The position numbers and the translations under genes were made by a program. The notes under the pieces are model-generated. The model did not search any database. It was not told where the DNA came from and was given only the letters and a program-made list of their open reading frames with translations. A DNA stretch of 64,000 nt from Alkalicoccobacillus plakortidis (GTDB lineage: Bacteria; Bacillota; Bacilli; Bacillales; Bacillaceae_D): positions 1 to 64,000 of the forward strand of contig NZ_JAMQJY010000008.1 of NCBI RefSeq assembly GCF_023703085.1, in the 5' to 3' direction. Numbering within the stretch: the first letter of the stretch is position 1; the number at the start of each line of letters is the position of its first letter. Shown one piece after another: positions 20,107-28,534 of the stretch.

Positions 20107-21040
20107 CTGATTAATCTAGCGATCGTCGGAAGTGAACATGAAGTGAACTCTCAACTTCAATCTTGGTCAAAGATAAAAGATGTTCAAATTTCAGCTGTGG
20201 TATCTATATCTGAACAGGTTAGTGAAACCACCTTAAGGGAACAACTTTCAGATTTACTCTTAAAGGATATTGATGCCATTGAATTGTGTGTTCCAGTTGC
20301 TAAAAAGAAAGACATGATCCGCCAGTTGTACAAAAGTGAATTATACATTATAACGAATTCTCCCTTAGCTGAAACGAGTAAAGATGCAGCGGCAATCATT
20401 CAAGAGTGTAAGGATCAAAATGTAAGACTCATTAGTCGAAATAGATTGTATTTCTCACAAGAATATATACATGCAAAAAACGAGTTTTTAAGTGGCACGC
20501 TTGGAAAATCGGGAGTCAATCGACTGTCTGTAAAGACACCACATCCTGGAGTAAATCAAGATATCTTCTTAACCATGGGTGTTTTTCAATTCGAGTGGTT
20601 AGTGCAAACGTTTGGAAGAGTTAAGAGGGTGATGGCGAAGCATGTTTTGAGTAAGCATCAAGATAAACCTCTTGTAGAATATAGCCTAATTTCATTAAGA
20701 ATGGAAAACAATTCATTTATCCATATGGAGTTAAGCTTGGGGCGGAAATGATGAGATTTATAGATTTGAATTAGCCGGAGAGAAAGGTATGCTCACATAC
20801 AATAGTAGTGACTCAATCCCTATCCAAATTAAGGCATTAAAAAGCGAAAAAGAAGTGCCGTCGATTTCTAGTCGATCAAACCAAAAAGAGATGGAGTCTA
20901 TTGTTCTTTTAATCCGTGAGGGGAATCTTCCACCCGTTTTAGAAGAAGAACGTATTCATGCAATAACTATAGCAGAGGCCGCAAAGAAATCTGTGTTAAC
21001 GGGTATGCCCATTCAATTGAAAGAAGGTGACAAAGAGTGA
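20107..21040 (+). CDS. Divergent Gfo/Idh/MocA-like protein, frame broken, non-ATG start
   Basis: Joined length about 310 residues. The frame is open only from 20101, and the homologous N-terminus (INLAIVGSEHE) implies a CTG at 20107 or ATT at 20110, spaced correctly from AGAGGTG; a GTG at 20143 would delete the first strand. The catalytic E-K-P of the family is missing: at that place the protein reads ITNSPLAETS. The frame breaks at 20735-20740 (GCTTGG for GCTGG), restoring HMELSWGGNDEIYRFELAGE. It may be a non-catalytic partner of the next oxidoreductase, with which it overlaps by four bases. Assignment rests on fold-like features and context. Confidence 0.65.
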
Positions 21041-22030
21041 AGGTAGGAATAATTAGCTTTGCACACATGCATGCACACAGTTATGCATCAGCTTTAAACA
21101 AACACAATGAAGCTGAACTTACATGCATTTGGGATGCGGATGTTAAAAAAGGTGAAAACCTAGCTACTCAATATAATACGCACTTTTACTCCTCGTTGGA
21201 TGCCATGTTAGAGACAGATATTCAGGCAGTGATTGTCTGTTCAGAGAATGTAAATCATCGGGATCATGTTTTGAAAGCAGCCAGCTACAATAAGCATATT
21301 TTATGTGAGAAGCCAATTGCGACAGAAATGAATGACGCCGTTGAGATGATTGAAGCATGTAAAAAACAGAACGTTATTCTGCAGGTCGCTTACCCAGTCC
21401 GATTTGCCTCTCCCATTCAACATGTAAATGACATCATTAAAGCCGGAGAACTTGGAGAAGTATTAGCAGTTAATGCAACGAATCATGGTCAAATGCCAGG
21501 CGGCTTGTTTATTGATAAAGCATTATCTGGTGGTGGTTCAGCGACAGATCACATTGTTCACATAATGGATCTACTAAGATGGATGTTAAAGGACGAAGTC
21601 AAATCGGTGTATGCTGAATTTGACACCCGCTTTTACGACATTGAAGTAGAAGATTGCGGTCTCGTCCTACTTGAAATGGAGTCTGGTGTTATTGTGTCTA
21701 TAGATCCAAGCTTGGTCAAGACCTAAAACGTTTCCCACCTGGGGAGATGTGACATTAGAAATTGTCGGAACGGATGGGGTGCTATCCGTAGATGCGTTGA
21801 AGGAACACTCAATTCTATACAATGATGCAAGTAATAAAATAGAACATAAGCCATGGTCAGAAGACATGGATGAAAAACTAGTTGAAGATTTTATTAGCTG
21901 TATAAAAGAAGGTCGCGCTCCATTTATTAGTGGGCAAGATGGATTAAGGACGTTAGAGGTTGTCAAAGCCGCATACGAAGCGGACAACGATAAACGCCCC
22001 ATTACTCTTAAGCGACATGAAGGGGTGTAG
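21037..22030 (+). CDS. Gfo/Idh/MocA-family oxidoreductase, frame broken
   Basis: NAD(P)-dependent sugar oxidoreductase fold, joined length about 330 residues. It starts at GTG 21037, overlapping the previous stop (GTGA). Visible are the nucleotide-binding start KVGIISFAHMHAHSYASAL, the catalytic ILCEKPIATEM near residue 90 and GGGSATDHIVHIMDLLRWM. The frame breaks at 21710-21715 (GCTTGG for GCTGG); repair gives IDPSWSRPKTFPTWGDVTLE. It sits between the divergent homologue and the second TIM-barrel gene, which begins three bases after its stop. It probably oxidises or reduces a hydroxyl on an imported sugar; substrate unknown. Confidence 0.85.
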
Positions 22031-22032
22031 GC

Positions 22033-22899
22033 ATGAAACTAGGAATGAGCTCTTACAGTTTAGTGGGAGCGATTAACTCGGGTGAAATGTCGATTTTAGA
22101 TGTTCTACAGTGGACAGCAGACAATGGAGGAGAACATGTAGAAATTGTACCTATTGGCTATTCGTTAACAGATCAGCCCAATTTAGTAGAAATGATTGTT
22201 TCAAAAGCCGCTCATTTAAATATTGAACTGTCTAACTATGCAATAGGAGCAGATCTTATAAAAGGAGACAGGCAGGACTTTGAGAATGAAATAGAACGAA
22301 TGAAACGAGAAGTGGACATTGCGAGCGTCCTTGGTGTGAAACGAATGAGACATGATGTTTCTTTTAGACCACCAGCAGAAGCAACCATTGAACAATTTGA
22401 AGAAGATTTACCTAGGTTAATAGAGGGCTGTCAAAGGATTGCAGATTATGCATTACAGTTTGATATTACTACCAGCATAGAGAATCATGGCTATTATGTT
22501 CAAGCTAGTGATCGGATAAGACGTCTTATTCACCATGTAGACCGTTCAAATTTTAAAACAACACTGGATACAGGTAACTTCTTATGTGTGGATGAGGATC
22601 CTTTAGCTGCCGTGAAGAATAATATTCACTTAGCTTCAATGGTTCATGTAAAAGATTTTTATCTTCGTCGGGCTTCTTCTTACGATCCGGGAGAAGGATG
22701 GTTTAGGTCAACAGCAGGAAATTACCTGAGGGGTGCTATTACCGGGCATGGAGATATTCCCTTACAAGATATTCTCTCAGTCATTAAAGAATCTGGCTAT
22801 GATGACTATATTTCCATAGAGTTTGAAGGAATAGAAGAATGCAAAAAAGCGGCGGGTATCTCAATGGATAATGTCCGAAGAGTGTGGGACGCGCTGTAA
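22033..22899 (+). CDS. Sugar-phosphate-isomerase/epimerase-like TIM-barrel protein (copy 2)
   Basis: 288 residues, clearly a paralogue of the protein at 19180: same start (MKLGMSSYSLVGAINSGEMS against MKVGLSTYSLLEAIEAGEMT) and same metal motifs (TSIENHG, KTTLDTGNFLCVDEDP, VHVKDFY, ISIEFEG). The main difference is in the loop after HVKDFY (LRRASSYDPGEGWF), which may change the substrate. It is packed three bases behind an oxidoreductase and 29 before another, giving alternating barrel and dehydrogenase genes. Confidence 0.85.
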   Translation: MKLGMSSYSLVGAINSGEMSILDVLQWTADNGGEHVEIVPIGYSLTDQPNLVEMIVSKAAHLNIELSNYAIGADLIKGDRQDFENEIERMKREVDIASVLGVKRMRHDVSFRPPAEATIEQFEEDLPRLIEGCQRIADYALQFDITTSIENHGYYVQASDRIRRLIHHVDRSNFKTTLDTGNFLCVDEDPLAAVKNNIHLASMVHVKDFYLRRASSYDPGEGWFRSTAGNYLRGAITGHGDIPLQDILSVIKESGYDDYISIEFEGIEECKKAAGISMDNVRRVWDAL

Positions 22900-22928
22900 A
22901 AAAATCAGTAGAAGGGGTGTTACATAAA

Positions 22929-23990
22929 ATGAATCCAGTCAAAATAGGTGTAATTGGAGCAGGATCCATTTCCGAGATGCATTTTGATTCTTATAAGAAT
23001 AATAGCGACGTTGAAATATATGCGGTTTGTGATCTTAACATCAATAGAGCGGAAGAAAAAGCTATAAAATACGGAGCAAATAAGTTCTACTCAGATTATC
23101 AAGAGTTACTAGCGTTAGATGAAATTGATGCTGTTAGTATTTGTACGTGGAACGATTCTCACGCTGAAATATCGATTGCTGCCATGCGAGCTGGCAAGCA
23201 TGTATTAGTAGAAAAGCCTCTATGTAAAACAGTTAAAGAGGCAGAGGAAATGCAAAAAGCCGTAAATGAAAGTGAGAGTAAGATCCTCCAAGTAGGCTTT
23301 GTTCGCCGCTTTGCTACGAATACACAAGTGTTAAAGAAATTTATAGATTCTGGTGATTTAGGTGAGATTTATTACGCAAAAGCATCTTGTTTACGTGTAC
23401 TAGGAAATCCGGGCGGATGGTTTGCAGATAAGGAACGCTCTGGTGGGGGACCGCTTATTGATTTAGGGGTTCATGTTATTGATTTATGCTGGTATCTAAT
23501 GGGTAAGCCCAAAGTTGTATCGGTAACTGGAAATACGTATCACAAATTGGGGAACAGAGCGAACATCGAACATAAGTCATATTACAAAGCAGCAGACTAT
23601 GATTCTAGTAAAAACAGTGTAGAGGATTTATCTAATGCACTCATTCGCTTTGATAATGGTGCTTCTTTATTGGTGGATGTGAGTTTTACCTTACACGCTC
23701 AAAAAGAGGTAATGGAAGTAAATCTTTTTGGGGAAAAAGGTGGAGCGACTATTGAACCTAAGTTAGAGATCATGACAGAGAGACATGATACGATTCTAAA
23801 CTCAACGCCACAAATTGATACACTTACTTTTGATTTTGTTAAAGGATTTCAAAATGAGATTAATCACTTTGTTGAATGTGTTCAAGGAAAAGCAAAAACA
23901 ATTAGTCCTGTAGAAGATGGCGTTGAAATCATGAAGATTTTGACTGCTATTTATGAATCAAGTGAAACAGGATCTGAGGTTACATTTTAA
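22929..23990 (+). CDS. Gfo/Idh/MocA-family oxidoreductase
   Basis: Intact 353-residue NAD(P)-dependent oxidoreductase. The Rossmann start is VKIGVIGAGSISEMHFDSYK, catalytic VLVEKPLCKTV lies near residue 93, and GGGPLIDLGVHVIDLCWYLMG provides the Asp/His pair of the substrate domain. ATG 22929 follows AAGGGGTG. The frame is open further upstream, but that would run into the previous gene. It is the third member of this superfamily in 4 kb, followed 26 bases later by GH29. Likely a step of sugar oxidation or epimerisation in the cytoplasm. Confidence 0.9.
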   Translation: MNPVKIGVIGAGSISEMHFDSYKNNSDVEIYAVCDLNINRAEEKAIKYGANKFYSDYQELLALDEIDAVSICTWNDSHAEISIAAMRAGKHVLVEKPLCKTVKEAEEMQKAVNESESKILQVGFVRRFATNTQVLKKFIDSGDLGEIYYAKASCLRVLGNPGGWFADKERSGGGPLIDLGVHVIDLCWYLMGKPKVVSVTGNTYHKLGNRANIEHKSYYKAADYDSSKNSVEDLSNALIRFDNGASLLVDVSFTLHAQKEVMEVNLFGEKGGATIEPKLEIMTERHDTILNSTPQIDTLTFDFVKGFQNEINHFVECVQGKAKTISPVEDGVEIMKILTAIYESSETGSEVTF

Positions 23991-24016
23991 GTAAAGCCTA
24001 ACAATAGGAGGACAAA

Positions 24017-25261
24017 ATGAAAATGGAGGACCTTGCACTACCAACGATACAGCAGGTAGCTTGGCAAAATCTAGAATTGGGATTTTATGTTCACTTTGGT
24101 ATGAATACATTTTGTAATCAAGAATGGGGAGATGGAACGGATTCCCCCCAGACGTTTAATCCCAGTTCTTTGGATGCTAGACAATGGGTCAAAGTGGCTA
24201 AGGATGCAGACTTCAAGTACTTTATCTTAACAGCTAAACACCATGATGGGTTTTGTTTATGGCCAACAAATACAACTGATTATTCTGTGAAAAATAGTCC
24301 GTGGAAAGATGGAAATGGTGATGTTGTAAGAGAATGTGCAGAAGCCTGTAGGGAGCAAGGAATGCCATTTGGTATTTATTTATCCCCATGGGACCGTCAC
24401 GAACCATGTTATAAAGATAAAGATGCATACGACGATTTTTACTGTGAACAGTTGACGGAATTACTAACTCAATACGGTCCAATCGTAGAAGTGTGGTTTG
24501 ATGGGGCGGGCTCTGAGGGACGTGAATACGATTGGAATAGAATAATAGAATTAGTGAAAGCATATCAGCCTGATGCAATGATTTTTAATATGGGCATGCC
24601 TACGATTCGGTGGGTGGGCAATGAAGAAGGTGTTGCTCCTTATCCTTGTTGGAACACAAGGCAGCATGCTAAAGTAAGTATGTTTTCTAATGATGAGGTG
24701 CAATGGCTTCCCGGGACGCCTGAGTGGATGCCCGCAGAATGTGATGTTCCAATTAGAGGAGATCATTGGTTCTGGCGTGAGAATGATGAGCACCGATTAA
24801 GGTCGCTTGAGAATTTGGTAGAAATCTATGAAAAATCCATAGGCAGAGGTGCCAACCTATTATTAAACGTGGCGCCAGACAATCGAGGTCTTATTCCAGA
24901 AGCTGATATGGTGAGAGTAGAGGAACTAAGTCAGAGAATCAGAATGAACTATTCAAACCCGATATCAAGAACAACCGGCAAAGGGAACAAGATACATTTA
25001 GAATTAGGAAAAAGTACGCAAGTAAATGGCGTCATTATAAAAGAGAACATCTTACTTGGTGAAAGAGTAAGGAAGTACAAGGTAGAAATCGAACGTAATG
25101 ATGCGTGGGAAACGATCGCAGAAGGTACTGCAATAGGACATAAGCGAATACAAACCTTCAAATTGGTTTGTATTAATAAAATGAGACTAGTAGTTACCGA
25201 AACGATAGGTGTACCTGAAATAGTCGAATTTTCGGTTATTAATACAGAGAGTGTAAAGTAA
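24017..25261 (+). CDS. GH29 alpha-L-fucosidase with C-terminal F5/8-like domain (second copy)
   Basis: 414 residues. The barrel has LGFYVHFGMNTFCNQEWGDG near residue 21, ILTAKHHDGFCLWPT near 70 and VEVWFDGAGSEG with nucleophile Asp162. After GRGANLLLNVAPDNRGLIPE, a final ~100 residues read as a discoidin/F5-8-type beta sandwich. This layout matches the GH29-B style enzymes, which act on alpha-1,3/1,4-fucosyl branches. No signal peptide. It differs strongly from the GH29 at 8126. The ribosome site is AATAGGAGG. It closes the glycan operon. Confidence 0.87.
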   Translation: MKMEDLALPTIQQVAWQNLELGFYVHFGMNTFCNQEWGDGTDSPQTFNPSSLDARQWVKVAKDADFKYFILTAKHHDGFCLWPTNTTDYSVKNSPWKDGNGDVVRECAEACREQGMPFGIYLSPWDRHEPCYKDKDAYDDFYCEQLTELLTQYGPIVEVWFDGAGSEGREYDWNRIIELVKAYQPDAMIFNMGMPTIRWVGNEEGVAPYPCWNTRQHAKVSMFSNDEVQWLPGTPEWMPAECDVPIRGDHWFWRENDEHRLRSLENLVEIYEKSIGRGANLLLNVAPDNRGLIPEADMVRVEELSQRIRMNYSNPISRTTGKGNKIHLELGKSTQVNGVIIKENILLGERVRKYKVEIERNDAWETIAEGTAIGHKRIQTFKLVCINKMRLVVTETIGVPEIVEFSVINTESVK

Positions 25262-25320
25262 TAAATCTAAATAAGAAAGCGCACCATGCTATACTAAAAC
25301 TAACAAAGGAGGGGTGCCAC

Positions 25321-25344
25321 ATGTTTAGAATCCATCAAATGTGA
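25321..25344 (+). CDS. Possible 7-codon leader peptide
   Basis: ATG-TTT-AGA-ATC-CAT-CAA-ATG-TGA reads MFRIHQM and follows a near-ideal AAAGGAGGGGTG by five bases. It sits just before a 15-bp inverted repeat and the start of the serine hydrolase gene. Translation is plausible but unproven. Confidence 0.35.
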   Translation: MFRIHQM

Positions 25345-25355
25345 ACGCTTTATTG

Positions 25356-25407
25356 ATTTATCTTTTTTGAGTGAAATCAAATAGAGCTGCAATCAAAAAA
25401 GATAAAT
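25356..25407 (+). repeat. Perfect 15-bp inverted repeat at a ribosome binding site
   Basis: ATTTATCTTTTTTGA at 25356-25370 pairs perfectly with TCAAAAAAGATAAAT at 25393-25407. The right arm ends directly at the GAGGAG ribosome site of the next gene. It could be an RNA switch, or a terminator on the minus strand. Confidence 0.8.
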
Positions 25408-25420
25408 GAGGAGAATGTAT

Positions 25421-26437
25421 ATGGATACGAAAAAACTTGAAAAACATGTAGATGCAAAACAACAGGAAGTGCAATTTTCAGGAACCGTTTACGCTAAATT
25501 GGGGTCTGACTCTTTCACAAAAAGTTATGGTTATGCCAATCGATCTGAAAAAATAAAAAATAGTGAAGAAACGCGCTATGGTATTGCTTCAGGATCTAAG
25601 CCAATTACAGCTGCAGCAATATGCTTGCTAGTTGCTCAGGAAAAACTGTCTTTTGACTCAAAGTTGTCGGAATTTTTGAATCAGGAGTTTCCTACCTTTG
25701 ATAAAGAGATCACCATTCATCATTTGTTAACACATACCTCGGGCATACCTGATTACTTTGATGAAGATGTGATGGATGATTTTGAAGAGCTTTGGGTGAA
25801 ACATCCAATGTATCTAATTAGAGACTTAAAGGATTTCCTACCATTGTTTCAAAATGAAAAAATGAAGTCATCACCAGGTGCTCTTTTTCAATATAATAAT
25901 GCAGGTTACATTGTGCTCGGGCTAATTGTGGAAAAAGTGAGTGGCCAGACATTTAGTGATTTTGTTCAGGAGTATATTTTTGATCAACTTGGTATGAACG
26001 ATTCTGGTTATTTTGAGTTGGATTCGTTACCTGAGCGAACGGCTATGGGTTACATCGAGAAGCCAGATGGTGGTTATCGAACAAATGTGTACAGCTTACC
26101 AGCTAAAAGTGCATCAGATGGTGGCGTTTTTGTCACTGTAAATGATATGCAAGTTTTCTGGGAAGCCATTATAAGCAATCAGCTCCTTAGCAAAGATCTG
26201 TCTAACCTTTTCCTGACACCACATGTTGAAGTTGATGAAGACTTCTATTATGGCTATGGGCACTATATAGAGATGGATAACAAAGCGATTAACAGGCACA
26301 TCATGATGGGATATGATCCAGGTGTGAATTTTAGAGCTGTTTATTATCCAAAGTCATCGCTAAGTGTCATTGTTTGCTCGAATTTATCAGACGGAGCTTA
26401 TGATATGATTATAGAAATTCAAGAAGTTCTAAAATAA
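25421..26437 (+). CDS. Serine hydrolase, class C beta-lactamase fold
   Basis: 338 residues, penicillin-binding-protein-like serine hydrolase. The catalytic SxxK is SGSK at 57-60 (YGIASGSKPITAA), the tyrosine motif is FQYNNAGY and the first domain has HHLLTHTSGIPDYF. No signal peptide or membrane anchor is visible, so it may be a cytoplasmic esterase or peptidase rather than a secreted lactamase. ATG 25421 has GAGGAG seven bases ahead; upstream ATGs at 25406 and 25415 overlap that site. The leader has a putative minicistron and a strong hairpin. Confidence 0.83.
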   Translation: MDTKKLEKHVDAKQQEVQFSGTVYAKLGSDSFTKSYGYANRSEKIKNSEETRYGIASGSKPITAAAICLLVAQEKLSFDSKLSEFLNQEFPTFDKEITIHHLLTHTSGIPDYFDEDVMDDFEELWVKHPMYLIRDLKDFLPLFQNEKMKSSPGALFQYNNAGYIVLGLIVEKVSGQTFSDFVQEYIFDQLGMNDSGYFELDSLPERTAMGYIEKPDGGYRTNVYSLPAKSASDGGVFVTVNDMQVFWEAIISNQLLSKDLSNLFLTPHVEVDEDFYYGYGHYIEMDNKAINRHIMMGYDPGVNFRAVYYPKSSLSVIVCSNLSDGAYDMIIEIQEVLK

Positions 26438-26444
26438 AGCAGAA

Positions 26445-26483
26445 AAAAGCCATGTCATCCCTAGTTTGGGTGGCATGGCTTTT
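26445..26483. terminator. Bidirectional terminator
   Basis: Stem AAAAGCCATGTCATCC / GGGTGGCATGGCTTTT with A-tract and T-tract on both sides, between convergent genes. Confidence 0.9.
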
Positions 26484-26488
26484 GCTAA

Positions 26489-26737
26489 TCAGGCTTTAGC
26501 TTGCTGCTCCACGTAATCAATTCCAGCTGTTGTTAACTCGATATGGAGATTGTCACGTCCTTGTCTCTCTGTGTGAAGATAGCCTTTGTCCTCAAGGTAT
26601 TTGTAAGCAAGTTCCTCTTCTGCTTCTGTTTCAGTCACAACAATCTGTAACGGTTTTCCAGTGTGATTAAAATGATGCTGGTACAATTCTTCTAATAGTT
26701 TGTTTCTAAGCTGTTGCCTTTTTTTTATGGCAGTCAA
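26489..26737 (-). CDS. Small winged-helix-like protein of unknown function
   Basis: 82 residues on the minus strand from TTG 26737, preceded by AGGAGGAG at good spacing. It is basic at the start (KKRQQLRNKLLEELYQHHF), then reads LAYKYLEDKGYLHTERQGRD and IELTTAGIDYVEQQ. The last two stretches look like the helix and wing of a small winged-helix domain, as in YjcQ-like proteins. I do not recognise a precise family. It shares a bidirectional terminator with the serine hydrolase gene. Confidence 0.65.
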   Translation of the reverse strand: MTAIKKRQQLRNKLLEELYQHHFNHTGKPLQIVVTETEAEEELAYKYLEDKGYLHTERQGRDNLHIELTTAGIDYVEQQAKA

Positions 26738-26796
26738 ATGATCTCCTCCTAAATAGTCTTACTAATTAATTTCCCTGTTAGATTTCATATCAAACT

Positions 26797-26817
26797 GAGA
26801 ATTTCAAAAAAATTCTC
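26797..26817. repeat. 8-bp hairpin in intergenic region
   Basis: GAGAATTT / AAATTCTC with a five-base loop, between the minus-strand small gene and the plus-strand small membrane peptide. Role unknown. Confidence 0.6.
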
Positions 26818-26840
26818 GTCAAAGAAGCTTGAATGATTAT

Positions 26841-26880
26841 TAGCGACATGACCATTCTTTTTAATGGTTATGTGTCACTA
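26841..26880. repeat. Long imperfect hairpin in intergenic region
   Basis: TAGCGACATGACCATT pairs with AATGGTTATGTGTCACTA with a small bulge and a TCTTTTT-type loop. It lies ~54 bases before the next gene and could be an operator or leader structure. Confidence 0.55.
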
Positions 26881-26933
26881 ATTAAACTCTACATCATATG
26901 GTACATAAGGCTATATTAGTGGGAGGAGTATCT

Positions 26934-27056
26934 ATGGGTGATTCCTTTAAATCAGGAGCATTGTTTTTTATTGTTGTCGTTATCTTTATTCTGTTTAGTA
27001 TAGGTGCAGGGAGATCTGATGCCACATTAGGAAGTGATGAAATTATTTCAACGTAA
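26934..27056 (+). CDS. 40-residue single-span membrane peptide
   Basis: Starts ATG 26934, five bases after GGGAGGAG. The sequence is MGDSFKSGALFF then a hydrophobic run to about residue 24 and a polar tail GAGRSDATLGSDEIIST. It is 16 bases ahead of the next gene and probably co-transcribed. Small one-span peptides are common in Bacillus, often sporulation-linked, but I recognise no family. Confidence 0.6.
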   Translation: MGDSFKSGALFFIVVVIFILFSIGAGRSDATLGSDEIIST

Positions 27057-27072
27057 AAGGGGGACTTGATTC

Positions 27073-27321
27073 ATGGGGAAAGATGGTAACCAGTTTGATA
27101 AGGTGTTCAATAAATATAGTTTGTCACCACAACAAATTGCCGTCATTACTGGGATATTATTAGATGCACTCGTAGTTCAAGCTGTTTTAGTAGATAATAA
27201 TCAACGTGTTGAAATCGTTTTAGAAGGACACCTATCTGAAAAGGGAAAAGTTAACACCGTCGTGAATGATATCTATAATATGAAGTTCGGAGAAATTTTT
27301 AATGGCTTCCCACGAAAGTGA
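27073..27321 (+). CDS. Conserved small hypothetical protein
   Basis: 82 residues, ATG 27073 after AAAAGGGGGA. It has a short helical part (LSPQQIAVITGILLDALVVQ), then strands VQAVLVDNNQRVEIVLEG and a C-terminal helix. No catalytic motif, membrane span or metal site is visible. A terminator follows. Function unknown. Confidence 0.65.
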   Translation: MGKDGNQFDKVFNKYSLSPQQIAVITGILLDALVVQAVLVDNNQRVEIVLEGHLSEKGKVNTVVNDIYNMKFGEIFNGFPRK

Positions 27322-27327
27322 CTAAAT

Positions 27328-27364
27328 ACCTTAGGGCATTCTTTATTCTGTCTTAAGGTTTTTT
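27328..27364 (+). terminator. Rho-independent terminator
   Basis: ACCTTAG ... CTTAAGGT stem followed by TTTTTT, just after the 82-residue hypothetical protein. Confidence 0.7.
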
Positions 27365-27536
27365 GGTGCGTTATTTTGGGGGTAGGAGTAATTTGATGGA
27401 AAAGGGGTATTAAAGTTTCTAACAAAGTCATACTGACAAAGAATAGGTGGAATCCCTTTTAAAATTGAAAGATGACTAGTATACTAAAAGAGGACGAGAA
27501 AAATAATGTTCTTGTCTCTAAAAAAGGATTGTTACT

Positions 27537-28253
27537 ATGGATAAAGTGACTGTACAAGCTGAAATTGCAAGTTATGTAGGGAAGTTACTACGAGATAATT
27601 TTGGTAAAGGACCGTCCTCAGTGTATGTGTCTATAAAAAAACCATATATCACGATGCACCTTAGAGAATTTCTTTCGCCGATGGAGCGCGTATTAATATC
27701 TCAGCAAAAAGATCTAAAGGTCGAAGAAATCAGAGACCTCTTAATGAATGAATTACTTCCAGAGATTAAAGCAACCCTAAATGCAACACATCATATAAAC
27801 GTTTCTGAGCTTTATTACGATTGGTCTTTACATAATCGTTCAGGAATTATCATAGGTGTTATGGATGAGAACAATACCTCTGATGAATTGGTAGAGGAAT
27901 ATCCAAACCAAGAGGCTATCCATCGAGAGATCGATCAGGTTAGCAAACAGGCAGAGAGAATGCCTGACTCAGTTGATTCTTGTTTTTTAAATGAGCGGAC
28001 GTTAGTGGTCAAAAGAACGGGTATCCTTGTTCGAATCGAAAAGGAATTGATTCGTTCGGGATTTGAAGAGCCACTTAAGCTAACAAAAAGACATCTTGAA
28101 AAAAGTCTTCTTGAAACTGGTGACTTTAATGACATCTTTAATGCAGAGATTATGGATATCTTTGTTGATTGGGACTTCCAAGAAGATATTAGTTACATCA
28201 TCTTTATTTTAAAGCCAACTAAAAGCCAAGGTAGCAACGCTTCAGACAATTAG
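27537..28253 (+). CDS. DUF2294 protein with two repeats of the domain
   Basis: 238 residues. Two homologous halves are visible: IASYVGKLLRDNFGKGPSSV with ISQQKD in the first, and IDQVSKQAERMPDSV with LVVKRTGILVRIEKELIRSG in the second. Each ends in a helix-strand unit (SELYYDWSLHNRSGIIIGVM; FVDWDFQEDISYIIFIL). DUF2294 proteins are found in Bacillaceae and have no established biochemical role. The gene has its own terminator and a 215-base upstream gap without a clear promoter. Confidence 0.8.
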   Translation: MDKVTVQAEIASYVGKLLRDNFGKGPSSVYVSIKKPYITMHLREFLSPMERVLISQQKDLKVEEIRDLLMNELLPEIKATLNATHHINVSELYYDWSLHNRSGIIIGVMDENNTSDELVEEYPNQEAIHREIDQVSKQAERMPDSVDSCFLNERTLVVKRTGILVRIEKELIRSGFEEPLKLTKRHLEKSLLETGDFNDIFNAEIMDIFVDWDFQEDISYIIFILKPTKSQGSNASDN

Positions 28254-28264
28254 AGCTGAACGTA

Positions 28265-28299
28265 AGCCGAAAGGGATTAAACTCCTTTTCGGCTTTTTT
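28265..28299 (+). terminator. Rho-independent terminator
   Basis: AGCCGAAAGG / CCTTTTCGGCT stem, then TTTTTT. Confidence 0.9.
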
Positions 28300-28325
28300 A
28301 TATTCTAAAAAAGGGGAATTATACG

Positions 28326-28523
28326 ATGAAATTTTTAATTGATACAACGCAGAAACTAATACACAGATCCTCCTTTGTCCGAGATGCTTGTGGGTTTCAT
28401 ACAACAACCCTAGCAAGCAGAGAGAGCACACATGATGAGGCTTATGTTCAGAAACTCGTAAAAGATCAGCACTATAAAAAGTGTGACCAATGTTATTCAA
28501 CTATTTACAAAGGAAATAGATAG
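28326..28523 (+). CDS. 65-residue Cys-containing small protein
   Basis: ATG 28326 after AAAAAAGGGG. The sequence has MKFLIDTTQKLIHRSSF, then RDACGFHTTTLASRE, and ends KKCDQCYSTIYKGNR. One Cys plus CxxC and nearby His residues suggest a small zinc- or thiol-binding fold. It resembles short Bacillaceae proteins of unknown function with the same 'HR..F..D.CGF' pattern (recollection, not checked). It is 11 bases ahead of the M50-like gene. Confidence 0.65.
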   Translation: MKFLIDTTQKLIHRSSFVRDACGFHTTTLASRESTHDEAYVQKLVKDQHYKKCDQCYSTIYKGNR

Positions 28524-28534
28524 AAGGGGCGTTT

